Shown here piece by piece: positions 26,905-36,081 of a stretch of 64,000 nt of DNA. The notes beneath the pieces were generated by a model. The model ran no database searches and was not told where the DNA came from. It saw only the letters and a program-made list of their open reading frames with translations. The stretch's first letter is position 1. Each line of letters opens with the position of its first letter. The translations under genes and the position numbers were made by a program. Source of the stretch: Sphingopyxis sp. JAI108 (lineage in GTDB: Bacteria > Pseudomonadota > Alphaproteobacteria > Sphingomonadales > Sphingomonadaceae); assembly GCF_013410105.1 (NCBI RefSeq), contig NZ_JACCCJ010000001.1, positions 248,001-312,000 on the forward strand, given 5' to 3'.

Positions 26905-28872
26905 TTGAGTTCGAATCGGGAGGCCAAATTGATCGACAAGGATATCAGAGGCAGCCGCGCGGCAAGCGATGTCGAGGCGTTTTACAGCGGCCTCTTCCAG
27001 CCGGGCACCGGTCATATCTGGACTGCGCAGGATCTCGATCCGGCGGCCGACGGGAAAAATCTGTTTTTCGCGGGGCAGAGTTTCGAAGGCGCGCTGAGCG
27101 AGGGGCCTACGAGCATGATCTGTCGGCTCGACCTTGCCGATGGCGCGGTTCATCGGCTTGCCGCCGGCCGCCTCTATCGTAATTCCTCCGATGGGAGCGC
27201 CGCCTATGTCGCGCCCGACGAGCGGGGCCGCGAGCAACTGGTCATCCTGTCTCCCCAAGACGAAGAGCAGGTCCGCATCGCGCTCGATGTGCGGGTCGAA
27301 GCCATGCTCTGGTCCCCCAATGGCAAGACACTGCTTATCCAGGCGGCCGACGCTGGGGCTGACGTATCGGGCGCCGAAGGCGGCTTTGCGTTGCGCGAGG
27401 CGACCGCAGAAAGCTGGCTTCCGGAAGTGGCTGCCTCGAACGCCGAAAATCTCTGGCGGCGGCTGTACCGCTGGTCGGACGGTTCATCGGGGCTCGAAGC
27501 CGTGACGGAGCCTCCGGCAAACATCTGGGAAGCCGCCTGGATCGGTGACGATTCGATTGCTGTAGTTGCCAGCGATCATCACGGCGAAGGAAGCTGGTAC
27601 ACTGCCACATTGCGCATTCTCGATGCCGTATCGGGCGCTGAGCGGTCGCGATATTCGCCTGCGGAACAGATCGGAGTTCCGTGCGGTTCGCCAGATGGGT
27701 GCTATTGGAGCGCGATCGAGGCGTTTTGCAGCGATCGCGGCCTCGTGTGCGGCACGGTCGTGGTTGGCGCATCCGATGACCACAAATTGCTCGACCTTGG
27801 TGGCGTCGAGGTAACCGATATTCGCTGGCGCGATGGCTCGACACTTCTTTTCGCAGGCCTCGAAAACGAGCGGACCGTCGTCGGCGAGGTCAATGTGGCG
27901 ACCGGTGCAGTCCGCGAGATCTGGGCCTCGGCATCGATGACCATAAGCGGATGGTATCCGGCAGCCGTCCCCGCGAACGATGGCACGGCATTTGCCATCG
28001 TCGAAAGCTATGCCGTCCCACCTGCGATCGTGCGCCTTTCGGACGGCCAGGCCGAGGAACTGGCCGACTTCGCCCCGCCGCACGCGCCATCGATTCCGGG
28101 AACGATGCGCTACCACCGATGGCGTGGCCGCGATGGTCTCGAGATCGGCGGATGGCTGGTGCTTCCCGATGGCGAAGCATCGAACCTCCCGCTGTTTGTG
28201 GACATTCATGGCGGTCCCGTATGGGCGCACCGCAACCGTTATGCGTCGGTATTGCGCGCCGGGCCGGTGCTCGTGGCCAAGGGCTATGCGCTGCTGCTGC
28301 CCAATCCGCGCGGCTCGGGCGGGCGCGGCCAGGTGTTCGCCCGGCAGGTGTTGCACGACATGGGGGGCGAGGACGTGCACGATTATCTCACGGGCATCGA
28401 CAGCCTCGTCGCCGCAGGAATCGTCGATCCGGCCCGAATTGGGGTGTCGGGCACGAGTTATGGCGGATTCATGACATCATGGCTTGTGACGCAGACGAGC
28501 CGTTTTGCCGCGGCGGTACCCATCTCGCCGGTGGCGAACTGGTACAGCCAGCATTTCGCATCGCAAATTCCATGGTTCGACGAGGCTTTTCTCGACGGCT
28601 CGCCGCGACGGCCGGGCGGTCAATATTTCGACCGTAGCCCAATATTCTTCGCCCATAACGCCTCGACGCCAACCCTCGTCCTTGCCGGCGGGCGCGATAA
28701 GAATACGCCGACGGGGCAGGCCAGCGAGCTTTTCGGCGCGCTGGCCGAGGCGGGTGTCGAGACCGCGCTCGCCATCTATCCCGAGGATGGACATAGCCTT
28801 CGCGGCTATCCCGCCTACCTCGATTCCGCCGCGCGCATCGTTGACTGGTTGCAACGCCACATTGCGCACTAG
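26905..28872 (+). CDS. S9 family peptidase, acylaminoacyl-peptidase/prolyl oligopeptidase type
   Basis: 655 residues from a TTG at 26905; a TTG at 26929 with GGGAGG five bases ahead is an equally good start. The N-terminal part is a beta-propeller; the C-terminal catalytic domain has S518 in SGTSYGGFMTSW, D598 in AGGRDKNTP and H630 in EDGHSLRGY. Before it, LFVDIHGGPVWAHRNRY is the oxyanion region. No signal peptide, so cytoplasmic. Expected activity is release of acylated or blocked amino acids, or cleavage after proline-like residues. It is followed by the second GGT-like gene after 21 bases, so the two are an operon controlled from the tetR2 intergenic region. Confidence 0.92.
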   Translation: MSSNREAKLIDKDIRGSRAASDVEAFYSGLFQPGTGHIWTAQDLDPAADGKNLFFAGQSFEGALSEGPTSMICRLDLADGAVHRLAAGRLYRNSSDGSAAYVAPDERGREQLVILSPQDEEQVRIALDVRVEAMLWSPNGKTLLIQAADAGADVSGAEGGFALREATAESWLPEVAASNAENLWRRLYRWSDGSSGLEAVTEPPANIWEAAWIGDDSIAVVASDHHGEGSWYTATLRILDAVSGAERSRYSPAEQIGVPCGSPDGCYWSAIEAFCSDRGLVCGTVVVGASDDHKLLDLGGVEVTDIRWRDGSTLLFAGLENERTVVGEVNVATGAVREIWASASMTISGWYPAAVPANDGTAFAIVESYAVPPAIVRLSDGQAEELADFAPPHAPSIPGTMRYHRWRGRDGLEIGGWLVLPDGEASNLPLFVDIHGGPVWAHRNRYASVLRAGPVLVAKGYALLLPNPRGSGGRGQVFARQVLHDMGGEDVHDYLTGIDSLVAAGIVDPARIGVSGTSYGGFMTSWLVTQTSRFAAAVPISPVANWYSQHFASQIPWFDEAFLDGSPRRPGGQYFDRSPIFFAHNASTPTLVLAGGRDKNTPTGQASELFGALAEAGVETALAIYPEDGHSLRGYPAYLDSAARIVDWLQRHIAH

Positions 28873-28893
28873 CCGATCAAGAAAGGACCTCCC

Positions 28894-30603
28894 ATGACTC
28901 TCGGCCCCTCGGCTTGGCCCGACGCGGATCGCGAAAAATACTGGAAAATTCAGCAATCCCAGCTTCCGGGCAATCCGCCTGCGCGGGGACATGGCGGTGC
29001 CGTATCGACCGCGCTGAACGGGCTCGCTGCACGGGTAGGCGAAGAAGCACTGCGCCAGGGCGGCTCGGCGGTGGATGCCGTGATGAGCGCAGCACTTGCC
29101 CAGATTGTCCTGGGTGGCGGCGCCGTGATCAGCTTTTTCGGCATATTGGCTCTGATGCATTATGATGCGGCCAGCGGCGAGGTGACCTCGCTCAACGCTG
29201 GCTGGAACACGATTATAGCCGAAGATGACCCTCTCTCGATCCCCGGGAAACTGAACCCCGCGGCAGACGGCGTCGCGAACATGATGCTCGAAGGCGAACC
29301 TTCGGGACGCACTGCCATGGTTGGCGGCTTTATGCGCGGTCTCGAGGCGGCGCATCGGCGCTTTGGAAAGTTGCAGTTCGCCCAGCTATTCGACGCTGCG
29401 ATCGAACTCGCCGAAGAGGGGTTCGAAGTCTCCGCCAGCCTGGCGCGCTACATCGACCTGCGCAAATCCGACCTCGCACGCCTCCCCGAAACCCGTTCGA
29501 TCTTCTTCAAGGACGACGGCACGCCCTATGTCGAAGGCGATCACTTTCGTCAGCCTGCTCTCGCCGAGACGCTGCGCCGGGTCGCGAGCGAAGGGGCCGA
29601 TTATATGTATAAGGGCACCTGGGCGGCGCGCTGCGTCGCGGCTGTTCAACGCGACGGCGGAAAGATGGCGATGTCGGATCTCGCCGACTATCGCCCGATC
29701 TGGTCGACCCCGGCAACGATCGGGCGCGAGGAGTATGTGATCGCTGTTCTCGGCGAACCCTGCGAAGGCTCGGTCAATCTGATCGAATCGCTCCATCTCG
29801 CCGAGGAGGCCGGAATCAGGGATCTCGGCCATTGGTCGATGTCGGGCGAGAGCCTGGTGCGGCTCGCCAAATGCTGCGCCGCGATGGGCGGCATGCGCTA
29901 CGAAAGCGAGGAAGAACACCGAAAGGCGTTCCCGGGCATCGATATGCGCCGTTCGGCGCGGCTAACGCGCGAACATGCCGCAGAACTCTGGGCGCGCCTC
30001 GAGGATCAGGCGCCGATCCGCCTCGTCCCAAAAGGAACCCATTCAGACGTGGTGGTCGCTGTCGATGCGGACGGGAATATGGCGGCGCTCTGCCATTCGA
30101 TCAATTGTCTGATCTGGGGCCAGACCGCGATTGTCGTCGACGGTGTCTCGGTCGGAGATCCCGCTGCCTATATGCAGTCAATGGTGGCCGCGACCCTGCC
30201 CGGCGCTCAATTGCCGAACCCGATCGAGGTCGGGATCGTGCTCAAGGACGGAAAGGCCGATTTCGCCTGGTCGTCGATGGGGGTCGGACTTCATTATCAG
30301 ACGACCCAGTCGCTGCTCAACGTGATCGATTTCGGCATGGCCATCGAAGAGGCGGCCAACGCGCCGCGCCTGTTGTTGCCGATTTCGCCTGATGGGAGCC
30401 AGCGCGAGCTGCTCCTCCGTGTGGTCGAAGGCGAGTTTCCGGATGACGTATTGGCGGCCACCGGTCTCGAGATCAAATCCATCGCTCCGGCCGATGCGCG
30501 ATTTGCGCAAGGCCTGTGGGTCGCGGTACGACGCGATCCCGATACGGGTGAACTGACCGCGATCTCGCCCAGTTATACGAATGGCCGGGCAACGGCGATC
30601 TGA
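28894..30603 (+). CDS. gamma-glutamyltransferase-like Ntn hydrolase, atypical (second)
   Basis: 569 residues, no signal peptide, only distantly related to the GGT-like protein at 22.6-24.3 kb. The N-terminal GGT pattern is seen in GEEALRQGGSAVDAVMSAAL and SGRTAMVGGFMRGLEAAH. At the processing site the sequence is GTHSDVVVAVDADGN, where T382 and S384 are candidate nucleophiles, with two extra residues compared with canonical GGT spacing. The downstream block is CHSINCLIWGQ in place of the usual TxTxNxxFGS. It may be an active acylase with a changed specificity or a non-processing homologue. Good AAAGGAC site ahead of the ATG. The operon probably ends here. Confidence 0.82.
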   Translation: MTLGPSAWPDADREKYWKIQQSQLPGNPPARGHGGAVSTALNGLAARVGEEALRQGGSAVDAVMSAALAQIVLGGGAVISFFGILALMHYDAASGEVTSLNAGWNTIIAEDDPLSIPGKLNPAADGVANMMLEGEPSGRTAMVGGFMRGLEAAHRRFGKLQFAQLFDAAIELAEEGFEVSASLARYIDLRKSDLARLPETRSIFFKDDGTPYVEGDHFRQPALAETLRRVASEGADYMYKGTWAARCVAAVQRDGGKMAMSDLADYRPIWSTPATIGREEYVIAVLGEPCEGSVNLIESLHLAEEAGIRDLGHWSMSGESLVRLAKCCAAMGGMRYESEEEHRKAFPGIDMRRSARLTREHAAELWARLEDQAPIRLVPKGTHSDVVVAVDADGNMAALCHSINCLIWGQTAIVVDGVSVGDPAAYMQSMVAATLPGAQLPNPIEVGIVLKDGKADFAWSSMGVGLHYQTTQSLLNVIDFGMAIEEAANAPRLLLPISPDGSQRELLLRVVEGEFPDDVLAATGLEIKSIAPADARFAQGLWVAVRRDPDTGELTAISPSYTNGRATAI

Positions 30604-30815
30604 CGGCCCCTCGTCCGGAGTCCGACAATCAGTTCGCGACAGTCATGGCCGCCAAGGGCAAACATCGTGCAAGGCTCCTAATTTGGAACTCGATTACGTG
30701 CGGCGTCCCCTAGCTCACCGCTCGCCCGGATCGCGAATTGGAGGCAACGACGGAGGGAGCAAACGAATGTCGGCTTCCGGTGGGAAGAGCTAATTTCGCA
30801 TCGACAGGCGCGTCA

Positions 30816-31736
30816 TCACGAATGCTTGATTGCGAAATCCAGCGCGGCGCGAACGGCTGTCACCTGCGCCAGAATGCATTGTTCCGGCGTGGTGCGGGGG
30901 CTGTCGGGGTAGACCTCGGTGGTCGTTGTGTAACGCGCGCCCGTAATGGAGGGGCACAGCGCGAGCGCCCGCAGCGGATACTCGATCACGCCATGGGCCA
31001 CAGCGGTCGATCCGATAATTTCGCCCTTTGCGTCCGCGGGAGCGATATGCGTTACCTGTTCGACCGCGGCGATGATCGATCTCTGAAACGCGGGTTGCGG
31101 ATTTTCGCTGTCGTCGACGAGATAAAAGCCATCGGGAATGACCTCGAGCGCATAGTCCTTGCCGTCGCGCGCTGCCCGCGCCGGACCAAATTCGTCAGCA
31201 TCGCTATCGGTTGTCTCGTGAAGATCGATGTGGATCAGAAAGTCGCCTTGCACCGACCGGACGAGTTCGATCAGCGCGGTAGCTTCGCGTGCTGGCCCAT
31301 CAGGACGAAAGTTCCGGTTCGGGTCAACCGCGTCATAGTTCCAGCGGTTGATGCGCTCATACCCCCACGGGCTGACGCACGGTGTAACGAGTAAATTGAG
31401 CTTGCCGGCATAGTCGTGGGCGCACGTCTCGAGAAAGGAGAGGGCGCCAAGGACACCGCTAGTTTCATATCCATGCACGCCGCCCGTGACCAGTGCGGTC
31501 GGCAGCGCAGTGTCGAAACGGCGATCGCGCAGCGCAAGCAAGCTGTAGCCCTCACCCGCATAGTCGAGTTTGCCATAGACGATTTTTTCATAGCGCCCAG
31601 CGAGCGCCTCGATGCGCGGAACAACGTCCAGGTCGTACCGGCGCAAGCGCGATTGCCGGCTTCGCCATTGCTCGACTTCGGTTTCGCCCCAAGGCTCGCC
31701 GAAGGTTCCGACCGGATAGAAGTGGGGCTTGTTCAT
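30816..31736 (-). CDS. M14 family zinc carboxypeptidase
   Basis: 306 residues without a signal peptide. The zinc ligands are H88 and E91 in GGVHGYETSG (the HxxE motif) and the histidine in HIDLHETTDSD. AVDPNRNFRPDG is the substrate-carboxylate-binding Asn-Arg pair, and the glutamate in TTTTEVYPD is the likely general base. Such enzymes remove a C-terminal residue from short peptides; the short cytoplasmic type resembles murein-peptide or succinylglutamate-type carboxypeptidases. It stands alone on the minus strand, divergent from the M20 gene at 32.0 kb. Which C-terminal residue it prefers cannot be read. Confidence 0.88.
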   Translation of the reverse strand: MNKPHFYPVGTFGEPWGETEVEQWRSRQSRLRRYDLDVVPRIEALAGRYEKIVYGKLDYAGEGYSLLALRDRRFDTALPTALVTGGVHGYETSGVLGALSFLETCAHDYAGKLNLLVTPCVSPWGYERINRWNYDAVDPNRNFRPDGPAREATALIELVRSVQGDFLIHIDLHETTDSDADEFGPARAARDGKDYALEVIPDGFYLVDDSENPQPAFQRSIIAAVEQVTHIAPADAKGEIIGSTAVAHGVIEYPLRALALCPSITGARYTTTTEVYPDSPRTTPEQCILAQVTAVRAALDFAIKHS

Positions 31737-32019
31737 CGCATTCTCGACTATCGTTCAATGTCGGGCGATTCTCGTGCCCGGGCAGTATGGTTGGGCGACC
31801 TAAACGCTAAATGCATCGCTCGGCCACAAATATTTGGTGCGGCTATGCGGAGAGCCGCTTGTCGAACAATTCGGTGGCTTGAAGCCCGTAACCCAAAGAT
31901 TTTACGCAACTTTCGTTCCGCGCGGATAGATAGGCTAAGTCTAACCCCCAGCAATTGTCGCGTTGCCTTCGATGTCCAACTGACCGAGCCTTTCCCGAAG
32001 ACACAAGCATGGGGCGACA

Positions 32020-33555
32020 ATGGACAATCCTAACAATGGCCGGCTCGATCGCCGCCAAATGCTACGCGGGTCAGCCATGGCGGGAGCGGGTGCGGTCATG
32101 CTGCAGCCTTTGCCCTTGCTGGCGGAGGCCGGAAGCCTTGGCGACATCCGCAAGGCGGCAGAGGCGGGTAAAGACGCATCGATCAAGCGCCTGCGCGAAT
32201 GGATTGCGTTTCCCTCGATCGCCGCGGAAAACCGCAATATGCCCGAGGGCGCGGCCTTTTTTGCGGAGCTCGCGCGCGATGCGGGATTTGCAGATGCCGA
32301 GGTCGTACCCACGGGAGGCCACCCTGGCGTGTTCGGAACGATCGACGTCGGGGCGACGCGCACCTTCGGCCTCTATTTCATGTACGACGTCAAGCAATTC
32401 GACCCTGCCGAATGGTCTTCGCCGCCGCTTGAGGGCAGGCTAGTCGAGCAAAAGGGGCTGGGGACGGCAATGGTCGGCCGTGGCGCCGGCAATCACAAGG
32501 GCCCCGAGGCAACCTTCCTCGCCGCGCTCCATGCGATCCGCGCTGCGGGGCGCAAGCTACCAGTGAATCTCGTCCTGATATGCGAAGGCGAGGAAGAGAT
32601 CGGCTCCCCCCACTTCCGCGAGCTGGTCACCACGCCCAAAGTGCTTGCGGCGTTGAAGACGTGCGAAGGCGTCTTCATGCCGACGCCGCTTCAGGGGCAC
32701 GATGGCTCGGTGACGATCGAACTCGGCGCGAAGGGCATCGTCGAGCTCGAACTGGTTGTGAGCGGCGAAAAATGGGGCCGCGGTCCCCCAAAAGACGTGC
32801 ATTCGAGCCTGAAGGCGATGGTCGATTCGCCTGCATGGCGGCTGGTCCAGGCGCTGCAAACGCTGGTGACGCCCGACGGCAATACGCCTGCGATCGATGG
32901 CTGGTTCGAGAATGTGCGCAAACTCACCGAGCGCGAGAAGGCGATGATCCGCAACGCGATCACGCCGACAAGTGAAACGGATTTGAAGGACGCGATTGGC
33001 GTCACGCATTGGATCGACGATCTCCCCTTCGACGAAGCGGCTATTCGCCTTGCGGAGCAACCGACCGTCAATATCGAGGGCCTCGTTGCGGGATATACCG
33101 GCCCCGGCGGCAAAACCGTCCTGCCTGGCCGCGCGGTTGCGAAACTCGATCTTCGCCTTGTTCCGAACCAGACGCGCGCGGAGGCCGAAAAGAAGCTGCG
33201 CGCGCATCTCGACCGGCATGGCTTCACCGATGTCGAAATGAATGTGTCCGGTGGTTATGACCCGACCGAGACCGCCGAGGACAGTCGTCTCGTCCGGGCC
33301 CAAATCGCGACCTACACGAAATTGGGAGTGCGGGCCGATCTCAACGTACGCCTTGCGGGTAGCTGGCCGGGGGGCACCTTCACGCAGCCGCCGGTCTCTG
33401 TTCCCGTCAGCCGTTTTGGGCTCGGCACCGGGGCCAATGCGCATGCGCCCGACGAATATTATGTGATCGATTCGATCAAACCCAAGGTCGCCGGCCTGGT
33501 CGATGCGACGATGGGCTATGTCGAATTTCTCTACATGCTCGCGGCGATCAAATAG
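32020..33555 (+). CDS. M20 family peptidase homologue with altered metal site, Tat-exported
   Basis: 511 residues. The N-terminus has a twin-arginine motif (LDRRQMLRG) followed by AMAGAGAVMLQPLPLLAEA, so it should be exported folded to the periplasm. The M20 fold is clear, with CEGEEEIGSP holding the catalytic and metal glutamates and a late histidine in GANAHAPDEYY. Two ligand motifs differ from carnosinase/PepV types: YFMYDVKQFDP lacks the first histidine of HYD, and GRGAGNHKGPEA replaces the GRGxxDDKG aspartates. I have the impression that this is a recurring subgroup. It is followed after 36 bases by an M19 dipeptidase that is also exported, so the two form a periplasmic pair. Confidence 0.88.
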   Translation: MDNPNNGRLDRRQMLRGSAMAGAGAVMLQPLPLLAEAGSLGDIRKAAEAGKDASIKRLREWIAFPSIAAENRNMPEGAAFFAELARDAGFADAEVVPTGGHPGVFGTIDVGATRTFGLYFMYDVKQFDPAEWSSPPLEGRLVEQKGLGTAMVGRGAGNHKGPEATFLAALHAIRAAGRKLPVNLVLICEGEEEIGSPHFRELVTTPKVLAALKTCEGVFMPTPLQGHDGSVTIELGAKGIVELELVVSGEKWGRGPPKDVHSSLKAMVDSPAWRLVQALQTLVTPDGNTPAIDGWFENVRKLTEREKAMIRNAITPTSETDLKDAIGVTHWIDDLPFDEAAIRLAEQPTVNIEGLVAGYTGPGGKTVLPGRAVAKLDLRLVPNQTRAEAEKKLRAHLDRHGFTDVEMNVSGGYDPTETAEDSRLVRAQIATYTKLGVRADLNVRLAGSWPGGTFTQPPVSVPVSRFGLGTGANAHAPDEYYVIDSIKPKVAGLVDATMGYVEFLYMLAAIK

Positions 33556-33591
33556 CGCGCGCTGGAAAAAATACAGATCGAGGAGGGAATG

Positions 33592-34719
33592 ATGTCCGAA
33601 CTATCACGTCGGCATGTGCTTGCCGCAACCTTGGTGAGCGCAGCGGCAGCGCCGTTTCTCAGTCGTCCGGTACGCGCTGAAAATGCGGCTTATCCTCTGC
33701 GGAAATATCCCAAGCGTGTCGTCGACCTGGTGAACGAGGCGCTGGTGATCGACATGCTGCATCCGATCAAGACCGATATCGCGCCGGCACCGATGACCGA
33801 AAAGCTGGCCGAAGAATATCGCACGAGCGGCGTCAACGCGATACTCCAGGGCGTCGGTATCCGAGACCCCGAAGCGCGCGACCAAGTGCTCTCCTACTAC
33901 GCGCAATGGGGCCATTATGTGCAGGTCAACAGCCATGTCTTTACGGGTGTCGACAAGGTGGCCGACATCCTCCGCGCCAAGCGTGACGGCAAGGTCGCCG
34001 TCATCTGGGGGATGCAGAATTCGGACCATTTCCAGAAGGTCGAGGACGTCGAATTTTTCTTCAAGCTGGGACAGCGCGTATCGCAACTGACCTATAACTG
34101 GCAAAGCCGCATCGGGTCGGGCTCGACCGAACGCGTCGACGGCGGCATCAGCGACTATGGCGCGTCGATCATCGAGGCGATGAACAAGGTCGGCATGCTC
34201 ATCGACGTATCGCACAGCGGCGATAAGACAACGCTCGATGCCATCGCGCTGTCGCCGAAACCGATCGCCATCACCCACAGCAACTGCCGCGCGCTCAACA
34301 ACCATCCACGCCTGAAGACCGACGAAGCGATCAAGGCGCTCGCGGCGAAGGGCGGCGTCATGGGTATCGCCGGCGTTCGCAATTTCGTGACCGCGGCGGA
34401 ACCGACCACGCTGGTCAATATCATCGACCATATCGACCATGTGGTGAAGCTGGTCGGGATCGATCATGTCGGGATCGGCAGTGACCTCGACAATCATGGC
34501 TATGACGACATGCCGCCTGAGTTGATGAAGTCGATGAAGGGGATGTTGAGCGCGAGTTACGCCTGGCGCGACAAGCTCGACACCGACGGCTTCGATCACC
34601 CGCGCCGCATCTATGACCTTACCGAGGCTTTGCTGCACCGGGGATATTCGGCGGACAATATTAAGGCAATCCTTGGCGGCAATTTCCAACGGCTGCTGAC
34701 CGCGACATGGGGCGGCTAA
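33592..34719 (+). CDS. M19 family dipeptidase homologue, Tat-exported
   Basis: 375 residues from the second of two adjacent ATGs, which sits better behind the AGGAGGG site. The N-terminus LSRRHVLAATLVSAAAAPFLS is a twin-arginine-type signal. The two conserved histidines are in MLIDVSHSGDKTT and PIAITHSNCRA, and GIDHVGIGSDLDNHG is the family strand before the C-terminus. The N-terminal motif reads IDMLHP in place of DGHND, and the bridging-glutamate region reads WGMQNSDH, so a Gln takes its place. It pairs with the preceding M20 gene. It probably cleaves periplasmic dipeptides, possibly with D-residues. It is only distantly similar to the cytoplasmic M19 at 2.4-3.4 kb. Confidence 0.88.
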   Translation: MSELSRRHVLAATLVSAAAAPFLSRPVRAENAAYPLRKYPKRVVDLVNEALVIDMLHPIKTDIAPAPMTEKLAEEYRTSGVNAILQGVGIRDPEARDQVLSYYAQWGHYVQVNSHVFTGVDKVADILRAKRDGKVAVIWGMQNSDHFQKVEDVEFFFKLGQRVSQLTYNWQSRIGSGSTERVDGGISDYGASIIEAMNKVGMLIDVSHSGDKTTLDAIALSPKPIAITHSNCRALNNHPRLKTDEAIKALAAKGGVMGIAGVRNFVTAAEPTTLVNIIDHIDHVVKLVGIDHVGIGSDLDNHGYDDMPPELMKSMKGMLSASYAWRDKLDTDGFDHPRRIYDLTEALLHRGYSADNIKAILGGNFQRLLTATWGG

Positions 34720-34734
34720 AGCGCATGTTTACGT

Positions 34735-34755
34735 CGGGCGGCTGACCGCCGCCCG
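34735..34755. terminator. bidirectional terminator
   Basis: CGGGCGGC and GCCGCCCG form a perfect eight-pair stem with a five-base loop in the 39-base gap between two convergent genes (M19 and M20D). It is followed by TCCTTATTT on the plus strand. It should end both transcripts. Confidence 0.65.
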
Positions 34756-34758
34756 TCC

Positions 34759-36081
34759 TTATTTCCTCAGCAGATCGAGCGCAGCGACCGCCATGGCCTG
34801 CGTCCCCCGCGTCACTGACGCCTTCGCATCGACGCGGAATAGCGGCGAATGGTGCGGACGAACCGGCGGACCTCCATTTTTCGCGGCTTCGAATTCGCTC
34901 TGTGGTGTTCCGCCGACCCAGAAAAAGGCGCCCGGCACCTTCAGATCCCGCTGGATGAAATAGGCGAAATCCTCCGACCCCATCCAGTCGCGCGGCTGAT
35001 ATATGAGCACGTCCTTGCCGAGCGCCGCCGCAAGAGCGCCGCGCACCCGCTCCGTCAGATCGGGATCGTTATAGGTGACTGGCGTCGATTCCGGGCCGAT
35101 CGTAACTTGCGGCAACCTGTCTTCCGGCATGCCGTTCATACGCCCGACATTGACGGCGATGCGCCTGATGCCATCGAGCAGTTTTCGCCGAGTTTCTTCC
35201 TCGTCGGCGCGAAGGCTCAGCTGGAGCACGGCGTTGTCGGGAATGATATTATGCTTGTTGCCCGCCTGGAACGATCCCACCGTCACCACGCCGGGTTTCA
35301 GTGGCGAAATTGTTCGGCTGACGAGCGTCTGGAGAGCCATCACGATCTCGGCCCCCATCAGGATAGGATCCTTGCCGAGGTGCGGCGAGGCCCCGTGTGC
35401 GCCGACGCCGGGGATCGTGATATCGACGCTGTTGGCAGACGACAGTGCAACGCCCGGGTCGAGCCCGATCTTGCCTGCGGGATAGGCTGTCGTAACGTGA
35501 AATCCGATCGCATAATCGGGCTTGGGAAAACGGGTGTAGAGGCCGTCGGCAAGCATCGCTCGCGCGCCCGCGATTCGTTCCTCAGCCGGCTGGACGACAA
35601 AAACGATCGTGCCCTTCCACTGGTCCCTGCGTCGACCAAGTTGCCGTGCCGCGCCGACTAGCGCGGTGATATGCACATCATGTCCGCACGCGTGCATAAC
35701 CGGCTTGACCGCGCCGTCGCGGTCGACCTGCTTCGTCGTCGCGGCGTAGTGCAGGCCGCTGTCTTCCTTCAGTGGCAATCCGTCCATGTCGGCGCGCATC
35801 AGCAACACGGGGCCATCGCCGTTGCGCATCACGCCGACGACGCCGGTCCCGCCAACCTTCTCGGTCACGTCAATCCCGTCGATCGCGCGCAATTCCCTTG
35901 CCATGGCGGTGGCGGTGCGCGTCTCGAGAAAGGAGAGCTCGGGGTTTTGGTGAAAATCGAGAAACAGTGCCTCAAGATGGGCCGAATAGTCATCGTCGAC
36001 TGCGGCGACGATATCCTGTTGCTGCGCGATCGCCGGCGCCGCAATCAGGCAGGTAGCAATCAGCGTTGTTGGGATGCGCAT
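34759..36081 (-). CDS. M20D amidohydrolase (hippurate/N-acyl-amino-acid hydrolase type), exported
   Basis: 440 residues from the ATG at 36081 (MRIPTTLIATCLIAAPAIAQ), a clear Sec signal peptide; the frame is open eight codons further. HACGHDVHITALVGAA holds the metal-binding Cys-Gly-His-Asp pattern of M20D, QPAEERIAGARAML the glutamate pair, and GSEDFAYF the C-terminal block. This family hydrolyses N-acyl amino acids, IAA conjugates or hippurate. The dimerisation lid lies around residues 200-310. Unlike the M20 homologue at 32 kb its metal motif is intact. It is divergent from the dioxygenase gene and convergent with the M19 gene. Confidence 0.93.
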   Translation of the reverse strand: MRIPTTLIATCLIAAPAIAQQQDIVAAVDDDYSAHLEALFLDFHQNPELSFLETRTATAMARELRAIDGIDVTEKVGGTGVVGVMRNGDGPVLLMRADMDGLPLKEDSGLHYAATTKQVDRDGAVKPVMHACGHDVHITALVGAARQLGRRRDQWKGTIVFVVQPAEERIAGARAMLADGLYTRFPKPDYAIGFHVTTAYPAGKIGLDPGVALSSANSVDITIPGVGAHGASPHLGKDPILMGAEIVMALQTLVSRTISPLKPGVVTVGSFQAGNKHNIIPDNAVLQLSLRADEEETRRKLLDGIRRIAVNVGRMNGMPEDRLPQVTIGPESTPVTYNDPDLTERVRGALAAALGKDVLIYQPRDWMGSEDFAYFIQRDLKVPGAFFWVGGTPQSEFEAAKNGGPPVRPHHSPLFRVDAKASVTRGTQAMAVAALDLLRK

